Source of the DNA: Lingula anatina
Taxonomy: Eukaryota > Brachiopoda > Lingulata > Lingulida > Lingulidae
Reading direction: 5' to 3'
DNA: 22,129 bases
Assembly (NCBI RefSeq): GCF_001039355.2
Contig: NW_019773551.1
Span: 1 to 22,129 of the forward strand
In this document: positions 1-12,814 of the stretch, piece by piece
Position numbering within the stretch: the first letter of the stretch is position 1
How the letters are laid out: each line of letters starts with the position of its first letter
Notes under the pieces: model-generated
Databases searched by the model: none
The model's input: the letters and a program-made list of their open reading frames with translations, nothing else
Told to the model about the DNA's origin: nothing
Made by a program: the position numbers and the translations under genes

Positions 1-284
1 CCCGCACGAAAACGAAGTAGATACTCCAGCGCAGTAGACTACTGCAATCATACTGCAAACATGCTTCAAATCTGCTTTGATTGGGGAGCTAATTAGCATA
101 TTTGAAACATGCTTCTATCATGCTGCTAATCTACTGCATTAATGCTCCTCCTCTGTACAACCCTATGTAATTTTTGAAGTAGAATTGAAGTAGACTCTAC
201 TGCATTTCTACTGCAAATATGCTCCACACCACTACTGCGTTAATGCTTCTTTACTACTTCGATACTACTGCATTTTCGTGCGGG
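1..284. mobile_element. TIR element (MITE-like) with internal CTACTGC repeats
   Basis: The first 20 bases (CCCGCACGAAAACGAAGTAG) match the reverse complement of 265-284 at 18 of 20 positions, so these are terminal inverted repeats. The interior has no ORF and repeats a unit close to CTACTGCAWWWATGCTYC (about 51-67, 131-148, 208-225, 232-249). The left flank is outside the window, so target duplication cannot be checked. The superfamily is unknown. Confidence 0.75.
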
Positions 285-371
285 TTATTAGACGATAAAT
301 AATTTATATACGTTTAAGCGTAAGCGAATTAGAATATAATAACATTTACCTTTGTATATAGACAACCTCAG

Positions 372-528
372 CGTTAAGAAAGCAGCTGTCAGTTGACATG
401 AATATAGTGGTGACAGCAGGACTGCAGCTCCATCTACAGTCCACTGTTCCCAAAGCACAGAAGATAGGGATCCGACTGGATGCAACCATTGACTACAATA
501 TGAACAACAGTTATGAGGCATTGGTCAG
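372..528 (+). CDS. Exon 1 (first visible), N-terminal region
   Basis: The acceptor is ...cctcag/CG and the donor ...GTCAG/gtatga. It starts with 2 nt completing an upstream codon and ends with 2 nt (AG) completed by exon 2. It encodes a hydrophilic stretch containing [15 protein letters not shown]. The domain is not recognised. The 5' boundary is the least certain of the gene because the pyrimidine tract is weak; an alternative AG lies at 384-385 (in frame). Confidence 0.65.
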
Positions 529-3500
529 GTATGAATGGTCCAGTGATTCACTTTTTTAACGTAGACAACGTAATGTGCTCACGGCGAAGTTGTAGGTTGT
601 TGAATAAAAGTCATGGCTTTTTTTTTTACTTTCATTGTTTGCAACCATTATTGTAATTACTTCAAATAAGGAAAACGTACTTGCTACAAGCAATGGCTGC
701 ACATTAAGGAAATATCACAGGTTGGCCATTTTCCAATTGCAACATACGGTACATGTACAACTATTCTTAAGTAATCTGTATGCTGTTTTAAACTAGTGCG
801 TTCCTTTAATTTTCAGATACACCGAAGTCAACGAAGATCATTATCTTGTATCTAAACGTACATCTCTTGGCGTGCACTGCTTGGCTATCTCACAAGACGT
901 CTGCTTGCCTCTTAATATCGCTCTCCTCAACATGAAGTACAGTTTTACGGCAACATCCCAGGTAAGTGGGAAGCAGTAACACCGACCAAAAACGGTTTAA
1001 CTGTAGTCAGTCGAGGTCGCCTGTTTGAGAGGGGGACGGGCGCCCTTCAACCTATGTTCGCAGTTTATAACACACTTTTATTACGCGACCACCCACAGTG
1101 AAGCCATAGTGTTCTGTTGTTCCTGCAATCCCCAGCTGCCTATGTGTATGTGTGTGTTTTTTTAATCCTGGAACTCGCCGTAATTTCAGGGTACCGGCAT
1201 ATTGCGACATCATTCCCGAGGACGAGTCCGGCAAACTCTCGGTGCAACTTGGAGATATGGAGCCGACGGGGAGCACTTTCCCAGAGCTGCTGTAAGTTTC
1301 AGTTCGCTGGGTATTGATATTATTATTAATAAATTATTTGCAACTTATTTGAAACTTTTGCTTTACTGCAACCAGAAATTCAACCAGAATTTGTTCTTAA
1401 CAATAAAACAATGTTGATTTATCTTTGCGAAAAAGAAAGAATCCCCCCTGCATCACTAGCTGCTACCAGTCTATTCAAAGGCGCCCACTTTTTCTGTAAG
1501 GTGCCGATGTATGTTTCTGTTATTGATGTTCGTAGTGAACGGTCTACTCACATTATTTGTCTATTCAGTTTAACCATTGTACCATTTGTATTTTCATTGT
1601 TCTAAGGAGTGTAATATTTGAGCGGTTTTTCTGTACTTTATTAATAAAATTATTTATAGTAGTAGATATTAATACAGGTTATCAAAGAATTAACATGCTG
1701 GGAGTACATATTTAAAAGACAATAAATTCCAATTTTTAAAATTAAAATTCTGAATATAGTTGTGATTATGGCTTTCAGATATTAATTTGTCGTCTGGAAA
1801 TAACTGTTTCTGTTGAATACAGGCAACCTGATGAGTTGATTCTGATATAAAAAGTAATGAGCCTTTAGTGGGAACAGAGTTATACGCCACTGTAGCTATA
1901 ATTAAATTGAAGGATCTGTTTTTCCAGGTGACTGACGTGACACATGATGTAGATCACGCAGATGACATGGGCAGTGTTCATCTAAACGTTGCCATAGAAC
2001 CAGCGTTGCACGTGCAGTTTCCCAGTGCCTCGGATACCATAGTTTACGACCTCGTCAACCCTTCGCTCGTTCTTCGTTTTCTAAAGGATTTGATAGGTAA
2101 GTCCTACTCCAGAGTCCTCGTGTTCCAATACGGTTGTCACATGTCTCTGCATATCATTATACGTCCCCTAGTTATATTGGTCCCTGTAACACAGATGCTT
2201 CGACGTACACATAGTTAGACCGCATAATGAAGCCATCAGAAAAAAAGCATAGAACACCAGCAGAACCTACGTGTATGTACACATGTAGCACGGCCGAACA
2301 CCTATGCCTTGGCACATTTGTTTACGTTGCTTTATAAATTTGCTGTTGGCACTGGTTTGTAGTATTGTAAAAATCCCGTTAGTATTAGCCTTTCAGAAAC
2401 GACTATACGCATGTTAGGGACTCTTAAAGATGCATACAAAGTCAATTTTTGTCACAAAAACCAAACAAATGTCAGCATATAGTTTCAAGTAGTATAACTA
2501 AGAGAATTACCAAAAGGCATTATTTAATTTTACCCGAAAATGATGTTTGAACGGATTTTTCTGCTGGCATTCTAAGCTGTATGTCAATGGGGCAGGAAAG
2601 TAGGTCACGAAAGTAGGTTAAATTTACAACCAAAAATTTAAAGAAATGAGCAGTCTAAATGTCTTTTACGGCTGATCGAGTGATCTATTCAGTTTATCCC
2701 TTGGTATGTCGAATTTATTTGAGTCATATAAGAATCTAGTAGAAGTGGTTTACATGTGTTACTGGGAATCCACGCTCCACCGATGCTCGGTTCGTATGTA
2801 CCTTTAAGCGATGGCTGCTTTATTAGAGTATTGCAGTGTAGTAGAAGTGTAGTAGGTGGTGTGCATGCACGTACGTGAGTGTGTGAATACAATACACGGA
2901 GCTTATTTGGGATTGGAGTGCAGAAGGCATGTCATTGTTGTTTCAGACCCCGGTGTTGTCAGTCAGTCTGAGACTGTCACATACACGACTACAGCCCCTA
3001 TCACGGACAGTTTGGACATTACCAATTGTTCTAAGATCTGTTCCGGGCATGAGGGCGTGCACCTTGTGGTCCACAAAGTGGGGCCAGGGAACAGAAAAGA
3101 CGCTGGGTTTCTTCGTTTAGAAGCGGCATATTCGATTTTCAGAAGCCTTGAAGAATATGTGCTTGTTCCTGATGCTGTAAAAGTTTCTGCGTAAGTGTGT
3201 GAACCGTTGTGTTTGACATCTTCATATCTGATGTGTGTATTACGTATTTCAGTTTAAGCGCCAACAGTTAGGTGTTTCAATACCAAGGTGCATTACCATA
3301 CAGTTATAGAAATGTTAACCAAGAGCGTCAGCTTATCAATTCGAGGCCATGATATTAGAACTTAAATTATGTCTTTTTTATACCACATTTAGGTATATTC
3401 ATTAATGGCATTGAATGGTGATCATTAATAAATATAATTTAACCGGCATTACAGGCACTGTAGGCCAGCTACCGTAGCCAGCACGTGCCCTATTGGACCC

Positions 3501-6500
3501 GGTACCTGCCTATGTCCTGATGGAAGCAGTAGTATTGAGGTGAATTGTGTCATTTGTGTTTTTATTGCCTGGACAATCCTGATACTAAAAAGTTTGTGTT
3601 GCAGGGAATTTTCTATCGCTTAATACGTTTCTATGTCCGTTCTCGACATAAAATTAGTCTTTCAACATCAAAACTTAATTCATGGCCGAAAGCAACCAAA
3701 GAAAGCATTTACAAATTTAAGTCGATGGCAATTTTTTGAAATATAAATATGAAAGTCATATTATGATATTGAATCAGTTGTTAATATTTGGTTATGATTC
3801 ACAGTATAACCATAGTTGCCAGTGTGACAAGTGTCCGGATGGTAAAACTAAAAAGGTGATCACTGATGACCCTTCTCAGCCTGCGTGTCCATGTCACTGT
3901 GCGGACGGTTGGCCACGGGAGATGAACGCAGACGGCACGTGTGAGGTACAGAACATGTACATCTTCATAAAATAAAAATGTTGTATTCATTTTAATTTTC
4001 ATGGAGGTTTTATGTAAAGAATTTGTTAAGATGGTTGAATAGAGTTATTTCGATGCACAGTGCAATTCAGACATCATTGTTATCGTTTTGATTATGTTTC
4101 AAAATAATGGAACAAAGGCAAAACGTTGGTATTTTAGTGAATTTCAAAGTGCAACTTTAACTGACTTAATGCTTTTGACATCCGTATATCGATCTTGAAA
4201 CCATATTTAATTGTTATTATATTTCTGTCCATTATATCAATGTGTATATTTCTAGTGTGGCTGTGAATGTCCAAATGGCGGTTATGGTACCGTTAAACCT
4301 GATGGTGGCTGTCATTGTTCATGTGAATGTAAAAACTGCCAGAACTCGGTTATAACTAGTGATGGAACGTGTTACTGTCCGAATGATATGTGAGTATATT
4401 GCACCCCACGTAGAGGCACAGACAGGCATATACTTATATTGATAAACGTGTACACCTGTTATATTCTGTAATTTATCGAATTTGCTTGTAATGAGGCAAC
4501 TATTTACAGTTACGTGTTATAAGTTTCTGAACTATTGAAGTCATCTGATTTGAATGTCTAGTTTTTGCTTCTACAGCTGCCCGGTGTGTGACTCTGCCTA
4601 CGAGCCTGTGTGGGAAGACTGTCGTTGTGTTTGTCGTGAGAAGACCCAGTGTGGACTGTACCCTGCCTGTGTACGAGGTCGACGTGGAGAGCAGTGTGAC
4701 CAGCCGGACTGTGAACCATGCAGTTTTCAGACAGACAACGGGTTGCAAGGTGAATCGCCCTAAATTTAAGTGTAAATGCACGATAGGCTGGCGCGGTTGC
4801 ATGAATTTACACAGCATGAAAGATAATTATTTACATTTTTTATTTTTACAAATGTTTTTCCTTTAAATTATTTATCATTATATCAACTTCATTATTTGGT
4901 TGTGTCTTATCTCTGCTAAATGTTCTATGAACTAGCCGCTGAATTCATACAAACAGATATAACCTTTGCATTACAAACACCCCTGTTGCATTTCAGAATG
5001 TTTCGGCAATGGTGTTTGCACCCTTCAGTCGTACTTCTGTAGCTCCAGGTGTGAGTGTTTCCAATTCTGGACCGGCGTCTGTTGTAATGTCAGAATACCA
5101 AGAAACATGGGAGGTGATCCTCACTTACAGACAGCAGATGGTGGGTGAACATCGTCAACATTTCTCATTGAATTTAACTCACTTTATCTTTAGACATGTT
5201 TTTCAAAATGTTTGGAAAGTCATAATATACTGCGGTTCTTTTAATCACTTTTGTACCATACGTGTATACGTATATAATATAATTTTTCTTTACAATTCTT
5301 CGGAGGTTTAGTATGCATCGATGTTTATTTCTTGATCTAATCATACCGTCTCGAAATCGCCGTGAAATGAAATAACCGTTGTTCACCACGTTTGCTAAAG
5401 TAATGGTATAACTTAGGCCCCGTTCACATGACAAGTCTATTTTCTAAAAATCTATTTTCTATTCGCGGTATCTTGTAATCACGGTCCCTGTGCCCTGCCT
5501 GAATATCCCGCAGCGTAATTACTGGCGGCGCGAGCCAGTTACTTCCAAAGCTGTAATTAATTCTCGGGATATACAGGGCACAGGGACCGTGATTACAAGA
5601 TACCGCGAATAGAAAATAGTTTTTTAGAAAATAGACTTTCCATGTGAACGGAGTCTTACTGTATGAATTCGTTGTTTCCTAAGGTATATCCTACGACTAC
5701 CATGGTATCGGGGAGTTCTGGGACTGTATGAGTACAGCTAACGACTTTGGCGTACAAGTCAGGTTCTTCGGCTATAAACAAGCGTCACTGGTCGGTGCCG
5801 CCGCGGTCAAGGTCGGTCACAGTGTGGCCACCATTACTACACCGGTCAATGCTACTGAAACCACTCTTCCTACTTTAAGGTGAATTGGATGTGTATAAAG
5901 AGTGTACTAGTAACATTGCCTTTGAATAATATGACATTAAAATCGGGAAAGATTCTATCAAACTTTGGATCTAACAAATAGCAAGATGGTTGCGCTTGTT
6001 TTATCAATCATATGGTCAATGAAACGAATGGATGTATTGTTCTTGGATTTTTTAAAGATATCATTAAAATGGTCGTTATTGTAGACGTCTTACTACATGT
6101 GCCATGTACCTCACGGTAATATAGAAAAACCCGGCATATAAAACGCATAAACGTATGTTTAGATAATTGTTTTTTACTCAGAATTGACGGGCTAGTCCAG
6201 AGCATAACCAAAAACAACACAAGACTGACGCTTAACAACGACACCGTCATTGTAGACATTGCTAAGGTCAGGAACAACGCCACTGGTGCCGTGATGATGA
6301 TTGCAATCCAGTATGACACCGGTATGTAGACTGTTATATTTATGTTCTTTCACCTTAATGCGAGTAATTTGAAGAGGATATTCTCATACATAATAGCCAC
6401 TGGATGTGATGTAGGCTGTGAGTTAATAACTGGTATGTGTTCTACTATATATGGTGTGGCATAGCCGCTGGAGGCCGGTGTAACGAAACTGAGGGTCCGT

Positions 6501-9500
6501 GTAACAGAAAGTCCGCCCTCCGTATAGTTATAATGGTTAGGGTTTGCCTGACCTAAATGGGTCAAAATCTATGGGCAAGGCTCACTGGTATGAATGAATG
6601 GGAAGCGGGCTCTCTTTCACGTTACACCGGGAGGGGGGTGGAAGGCTTAGCTACGTATTTTAACCATGGTAGTCCTAGGCACAGAACACATGGTTTAGTG
6701 ACTCTGTACACTTCTTTGAGACCAATTGAATAGTTCCCCCCTTTCCTTTCCTCACGCCTGTGGTGATTGGCACTGATTGTGTCAACGCTTTATTTTCCCT
6801 CAGGTGTATCTGTCACAGTAGACGTCCGGTTCAGTCCGGTGATGGGGCGTCTCTTCCTTAACGTACGTTCTGGTCTAACTGCTAGTTTTAAGGGGCGGAC
6901 GACTGGACTGTGCGGACTGATGGACGACAACCATGACAACGATTTCACCATGGCCAATGGCACCGTGGTCACCAAGGACAAGGCAGTGGAATTTGCCGAG
7001 TCATGTGAGTCATAAGGAAAAAATAATACGTCAACTATTAGAGAGAATGATCAATGTACTTATGAGCTTGATTACATATTTATTCTTGACTTCTTCTCTT
7101 TGAAATTCAGAGTATGGCGATAAAATACCATATGGTTTATAGACTGTATATAGCGGTGAAAAGAATCAGATTTGTAATTAATGCGTAATTTTCTTTAGCA
7201 TATATAGAAATAAGTGTACAAAAACATTGTCTTAATTGTTCGAATTTTCATCATTTGCTCCTTTGAAAACATTTTTGCATTTGTCGTTATCACCACAGGG
7301 AGAATCAGTACTTCATTTTCTGATTCTGGATTATACGGCAGTTGGTCCTGGGACAGTTCAAACTTCCACGCTGATGACGTCATGGACCCCTCCTACACCG
7401 ACCCTAGTCTATACAATCCGGCCTACGGTCCCGTGAACGTGTCACAGGCTGAGATGAAGGTCAGTGACCTCTTACCTGTATATAACGCTTAAAGCCATTG
7501 CGGTCAAAATGACCAGTGTCCATCACAAATACGTATATACCAGTTAACCTTTTTCATCTTTTGCGGAAATACGAAGTGCGCATGACAGGAACCGCGCGCC
7601 ACAGGGGTCATGGTAGTCCTCTGCTGTTTCCAGCATGGCAATGCTAGGTGTAGATGATGTACAAGGTGCGCATATAAATAGGTCGTTTGAAGCGTGCACT
7701 GGTTTCTGTCAAACTAAACAGGTGGATGAAGCACAGCAATGCGTAAACTGTAGGCAAGAGCTATTTGGACGGAGAATCAAGCAATTAAATGTTTTTTCTC
7801 AGTTTAAATACGATGCGCTGTACAACTAGACTTCTCCTAAGCGTCCGAGCCTTGGCTGCACTTTAAATAGTGATGACGAACTAAAGCTTCAGAGTTCTTT
7901 TAAATGCTTCCCATAATAAAGATATGCGAAAGAGACTCGTAATTTTTTATATATTAAATCAAAATAGCCAGTAGACTCGTACACAGCTTTCAAGAGTGTG
8001 GACAGGTGCGAAGGCCTACGTCTTCACAATATTACATGTATATATGCAAGCTGTGGCGATATCACCTCATTTACCGGCAGTATCAATTCATTACGATTTT
8101 TATGTCTTGTTTGAAGGATGTCTTAAGAGATTTTTGAAATGATAAAATGAAAAGATTCCCTGCATTGTTTGACTCGTACCTACTGTGTATACAAGTAAAA
8201 CTGACACGCAGATTGTTCGTCGGTGAACTGATTAAATCGTTTGGTACCTGATAAGGCATCAGGTGTTACTTGTTCAATTGTTCGGTAAGGGTGGCGGCCT
8301 CAACTACGACCTTTCCTCTGTAATTAAAACCTTCTAATTAATAAGTGTTAAATTGGTGAGACAGGAATTCTCGACTCTTTCCCAGACGATAATTAAAGTT
8401 TACCGTGTCTTACTCTAGTACATGTATATGTACAAAATTTACAACAGGTAAAAAATGTCAGACTTTCGGTCTGACAAGTATGAAAATTTTGTCAAACTGA
8501 AACAAAACTGTCAAGCAAAAACAAAATTATAGCAATAGGCCAAATTATTTGATTTTTAAATGTTTTCATGCGTATTTTCATCGTTTTCAATCAAAGACAA
8601 TAAAATCATTCAAATAAAGTGTTTTCCACACATTTCATACTTTTCAACTATCTAAGACAGTTAAATATACAGGTAGTAGGCCTACTTTAATACTAAGCAT
8701 ATTTGTATGACTTTACAAATACGTTGTTAGATTATTTTTATTATCCATTTTGTCTTTACAATACATGCATTATGCACGTGTAGCTTACAGAAAGGCTTTT
8801 CTGCATTTTTTTAAATTAACAATATATTCCCATTGAATTTTCCAATTCTCTTGTCATTGAATTCAGAAATAAATAACTTTTTATTTTGCCGATAACGCGT
8901 TCAACAAGAGCCGATGTACTTTCTTCTTCGTATGTCTCTGTTGATCTTGATAATATGAGCCCCATTTGTACAAATCAGTAATACGTATACACAACAATAA
9001 AAGTTTTATTAACGTCTCTCGTTAAAAAAATAGAACCCACCTTACTAAGGGTTATGAGAGACTAAAACCTGTGATAGGCCTACTACATTTAAAATGATCA
9101 CTTATCAGTAAAACACACACAAAAAGGATATTACATACAAAACTTTTCAAACCTTCTCTTTGTTGTTACACACAAAGTCGTGAAAGTTATTGAATTTTTT
9201 GTAAGTAGAATCCCCGAGTAAAACTTCACAGCTTTTACTTTCTTTTTCCATAATCTCATGCTTAAAGTCTTTTCTTTCTTTTTAGGCCCCTATTCTTCAA
9301 CTTTTTCTTCAGATCTTTATAATGTTTTTTTCTCGCATTGTTTATCCCCGAGTTCTATTTGCCGATAGTTCGTTATATCCGTTGATTAACTAAGCATTTC
9401 TGTTTTTTATTAAAGCACCGTTCATCATCATCATCATCATCATTTAGAGCCTATAGTGTTCCACTGTTGGACAAAGGCCGCAGCATGCTTTTTCCATTGT

Positions 9501-12500
9501 TTCCTATACTGAGCCTCAGATTTCCAGTTTGGCCAAGGTTTCTTCTTCCAAGACCTCCAGTAGTCATCTAATTCATCCCTCCATCGTTTGACCGGCCTTC
9601 CTCTTTTTCTTTGTCCATACCTTGGGGTCCATTCTGTAAGCCTGATTGTCCACCTATTGTCCTTCATTCTTTTGACATGTCCTGCCCACCTCCATTTCAT
9701 TTCTTTATTTGTGAGTAGTACGTCCTTGACTTTGGTCTGTTCATGTAACCATACATTCGTTTTCCGCTCTCTTGGATTGATGTTCAACATAATTCTTTCC
9801 ATCTTTCTCTGAGCTACTTGAAGCTTGTGTTCCATGGAGGCATTCAGTGCCCAGGTCTCTGAACCATAGGTGATTGCCGGCAGCACACAAGCATTGAACA
9901 CTTTCTTTTTCAGGCAGGTAGGAAGGTTGCTCTTGAAGATGTCATTGTGCTTCCCATATGCTGCCCATCCTGCTTTTATCCTTCGTTGGATTTCTTTCTC
10001 CAGTGTTCGATCACTAAGGCTGAACCGTTGCCCAAGGTATATATACTCTTCCACTGCTTCTATCTCTTTGGTGTTGACTTTCACTGTGCAAGGGGTGGTT
10101 AGTGGTCTAAACATGACCTTTGTCTTGCTGGTGTTCATCTTTAGCCCACTTTTTGCGCTTTCATCTGCTAACGCCTGTAGCATTTCTTCTAGGTCTTTTG
10201 CATCATCTGCTACTATTATGATGTCGTCTGCAAACCTAAGGCGATTGAGCCTGGTACCGTCTATGTTTATGCCCTTGTCTTACCAGTCTAGATCCCTGAA
10301 TATACGTTCCAATGCTGCTGTGAACAGTTTAGGAGAGATTGTATCTCCTTGGCGTACACCTTTCTTGATCCTGATCTTATTGGTGGTCTTGTGTAGTTTG
10401 ACTGTTGCAGAGCTATCGGTGTATATGTCTTTGAGGACGTCTACGTATCCATCTTCGATCCCTAGATCTTGCAGGGATGCCAGTATATACTGGGTTTCTA
10501 CGGAGTCGAAGGCTTTTTCATAATCAACGAATGCTTCACATAGTGGAATGTTATACTCGAGACATTTCTCTTTGAGCTGGTTGACAGTGTGCATATGATC
10601 AGTAGTGGTGTACTGGCCTCTGAAACCTGCTTGTTCCTTTGGCTGCGCTTCATCTCTCTCCGCTGCCAAATTTCCCTGTGGCACGCTCTTGTTCGTCTGA
10701 CTTTATCCCGATCTTGGCGTTGAAATCACCCATGACTATGTGGTAGTGTCAGTCTGTTGTCAACTGACGCTGTACTTCTTCATACAGTTGTTCTACTTCT
10801 TCATCTGGTCTGCTTGATGTTGGTGCATATACCTGAATGAGTTTCATCTCTGATTCACTTTGAGCTTGACTGTAGCCACCCTTGCGCTAATTTGCTTTAC
10901 CTCGATGATGTTCTTGCTTAGCGCCTTGTGTATCAGAAATCCAACTCCTTGTTGGCCATTTGAAGCATTTGTATGGTACAATATATGTCCGCTATTCAAG
11001 GTAATTAAGCGTTCTTCCGCTCGCCTAATTTCTGACAAGCCTATCACATGCCATTTAACTCCGGTGTCCTGGAGTTCAGTTTCCAATCCTGCAAGTCTTT
11101 CATTGTTCTTCAGAGTTCTAATGTTGCAAGTAATGATGTTGAAATTTTTCACTGGTCTTGATCTCCTAATATTATAGTTTTTCTTCCCGCCTTCGAAATG
11201 TTCAGCGCAAACGCGGTGCCCTGCTTTTGATCCAAACCTGCTATATTTTCCTTTCTTTCTACCATATTTTTCATTCTAATGGGTTTGTTGGGAACTTATT
11301 AAACCTCATGTGTCGATCTCGCTTACTGTTATTGTAGCAGCGGGACAAAAAGCACGTAAACTCAGCCATGGTTTTTAGCACCGCTGTAAGTGTTTCGACA
11401 TAGCAGGGCTCCCCTACCGTCAATGCAGTTGCCATTTCCGGAAAAGATGAAAAAGGTCTATACAGAATTATACTGTAAACGTATGATAAACAAACTGATT
11501 AGATACTTAATATGAAACCGGTGTAAGAAAATGTATTATGTGATTAAGTAATGTCGTCTCGAACACATATTGTTGCTTCACTTGTGCTTAACATTTTTTT
11601 AACAACGTTTATTCAAAAGAATGAAGTGGAGGCAAGGCGCTGGAAGCATTATATGCTCTCCACAAAATTAAATAAGTAAATAAATAAAACAAATGGATAG
11701 GTATATACATATATACAACAGAGTAAGTGTAAAACTTCAAATATTATGGAACACAAGTTAAAGGGATAATAACTCTTCGTATGAGATCTATATTTCACAA
11801 TAAAAACATTGTGAATAACTCAAAGAAATATAATATATTCTGTTTTACCACAAAAACAGCAGTTATAGCTATTATTCTGATATGTGAGCTTGTCTTTAGA
11901 CCACGTGACCTCCATTGATGGCTATACTCTGTTAAAATCTCTTAAGAGATTTTAACAAAAAACCAAACTTTTTAGAAAAAAACAGGGACTGAATTTGAAT
12001 GTAAAAATGGATTCATTAACCATTGGTAAGTATGGGAAAATTGTTGTTTACTCCAGGAAAATTCATTTTTTGGCAGAAACGAAGAGTTATTATCACTTTA
12101 AGTACAGAAAGAAAGAAGAAGAAAAGAAAATTTGCAACAGTTTCGAAGATACTTTCGTTTTGGGTGGGTGATGAAGATATATGACCGTAGAGAAATAGGG
12201 ACAGCTTTTCTTTTTGAGTTTTAAAAGAGGTCTTGCTTGCATGTAGAATTTCATTTATTTTTTGGTAAAGGGGGCTTAACATCACCGACTAGTTTTAGAA
12301 AGCTCTTGAAGTTATATCCAAATACCTCAGTACATTCAAGGAAAACGGGTACATGTGGTAATTCCAAATCATTGGATTATCCAAATTAGTAGCATAGTCG
12401 GTAAGTGTAAGGATGAGCCCGAGTAGGTGACATTAACATTTGCAACCTATATAATGCTATACCGTCATTACCCCAATATTCAGGCTGCAGAGACGGTATG

Positions 12501-12673
12501 TCAGGGGAAAGGACTGGAGGGTGTATTACTGCAGGAGTGTGTCTATGACATCGTGGTCACGAAAGATATCACTTTCTCCAACCAAGAAACATATGAACTA
12601 GGTGAGTATTAATATACATGTATATAGAATCTCTAACACCACTCCTTGCCTAATCCGCTTGAATTAAATAAAA

Positions 12674-12712
<39 letters not shown>

Positions 12713-12744
12713 TCTGTCTACCAGAACCCGTGCAGTTGGATCGA

Positions 12745-12814
<70 letters not shown>

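Larger units (their letters stand above)
9422..11280 (-). mobile_element. Degenerate RTE-like LINE with (TGA)n tail
   Basis: Read on the minus strand the order is endonuclease (about 11277-10650), reverse transcriptase with thumb and C-terminal region (about 10655-9440), a very short 3' end, then a TCA/TGA trinucleotide run at 9422-9443. Short tandem-repeat tails and this C-terminal layout ([12 protein letters not shown] region) are typical of RTE-type LINEs. It carries frameshifts, stops and an internal deletion, so it is dead. It lies antisense inside intron 14 of the receptor gene. The 5' end is unclear; the open frame starts after a TAG near 11279. Confidence 0.85.

Noticed and set aside
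5145-5146. Alternative donor for exon 10 four bases downstream
   Set aside because: It would leave two nt and break the frame of the VWD domain in exon 11, whereas the donor at 5141 gives the expected ADG-ISYD join.
9588-10523. Long plus-strand frames (74 and 217 codons) opposite the RTE relic
   Set aside because: They are antisense shadows of the reverse transcriptase, which has clear RT motifs on the minus strand.
12016-12285. 89-codon minus-strand frame overlapping the TTAA MITE end
   Set aside because: It has a Phe/Leu-rich composition, crosses the inferred element boundary and has no recognisable motif.
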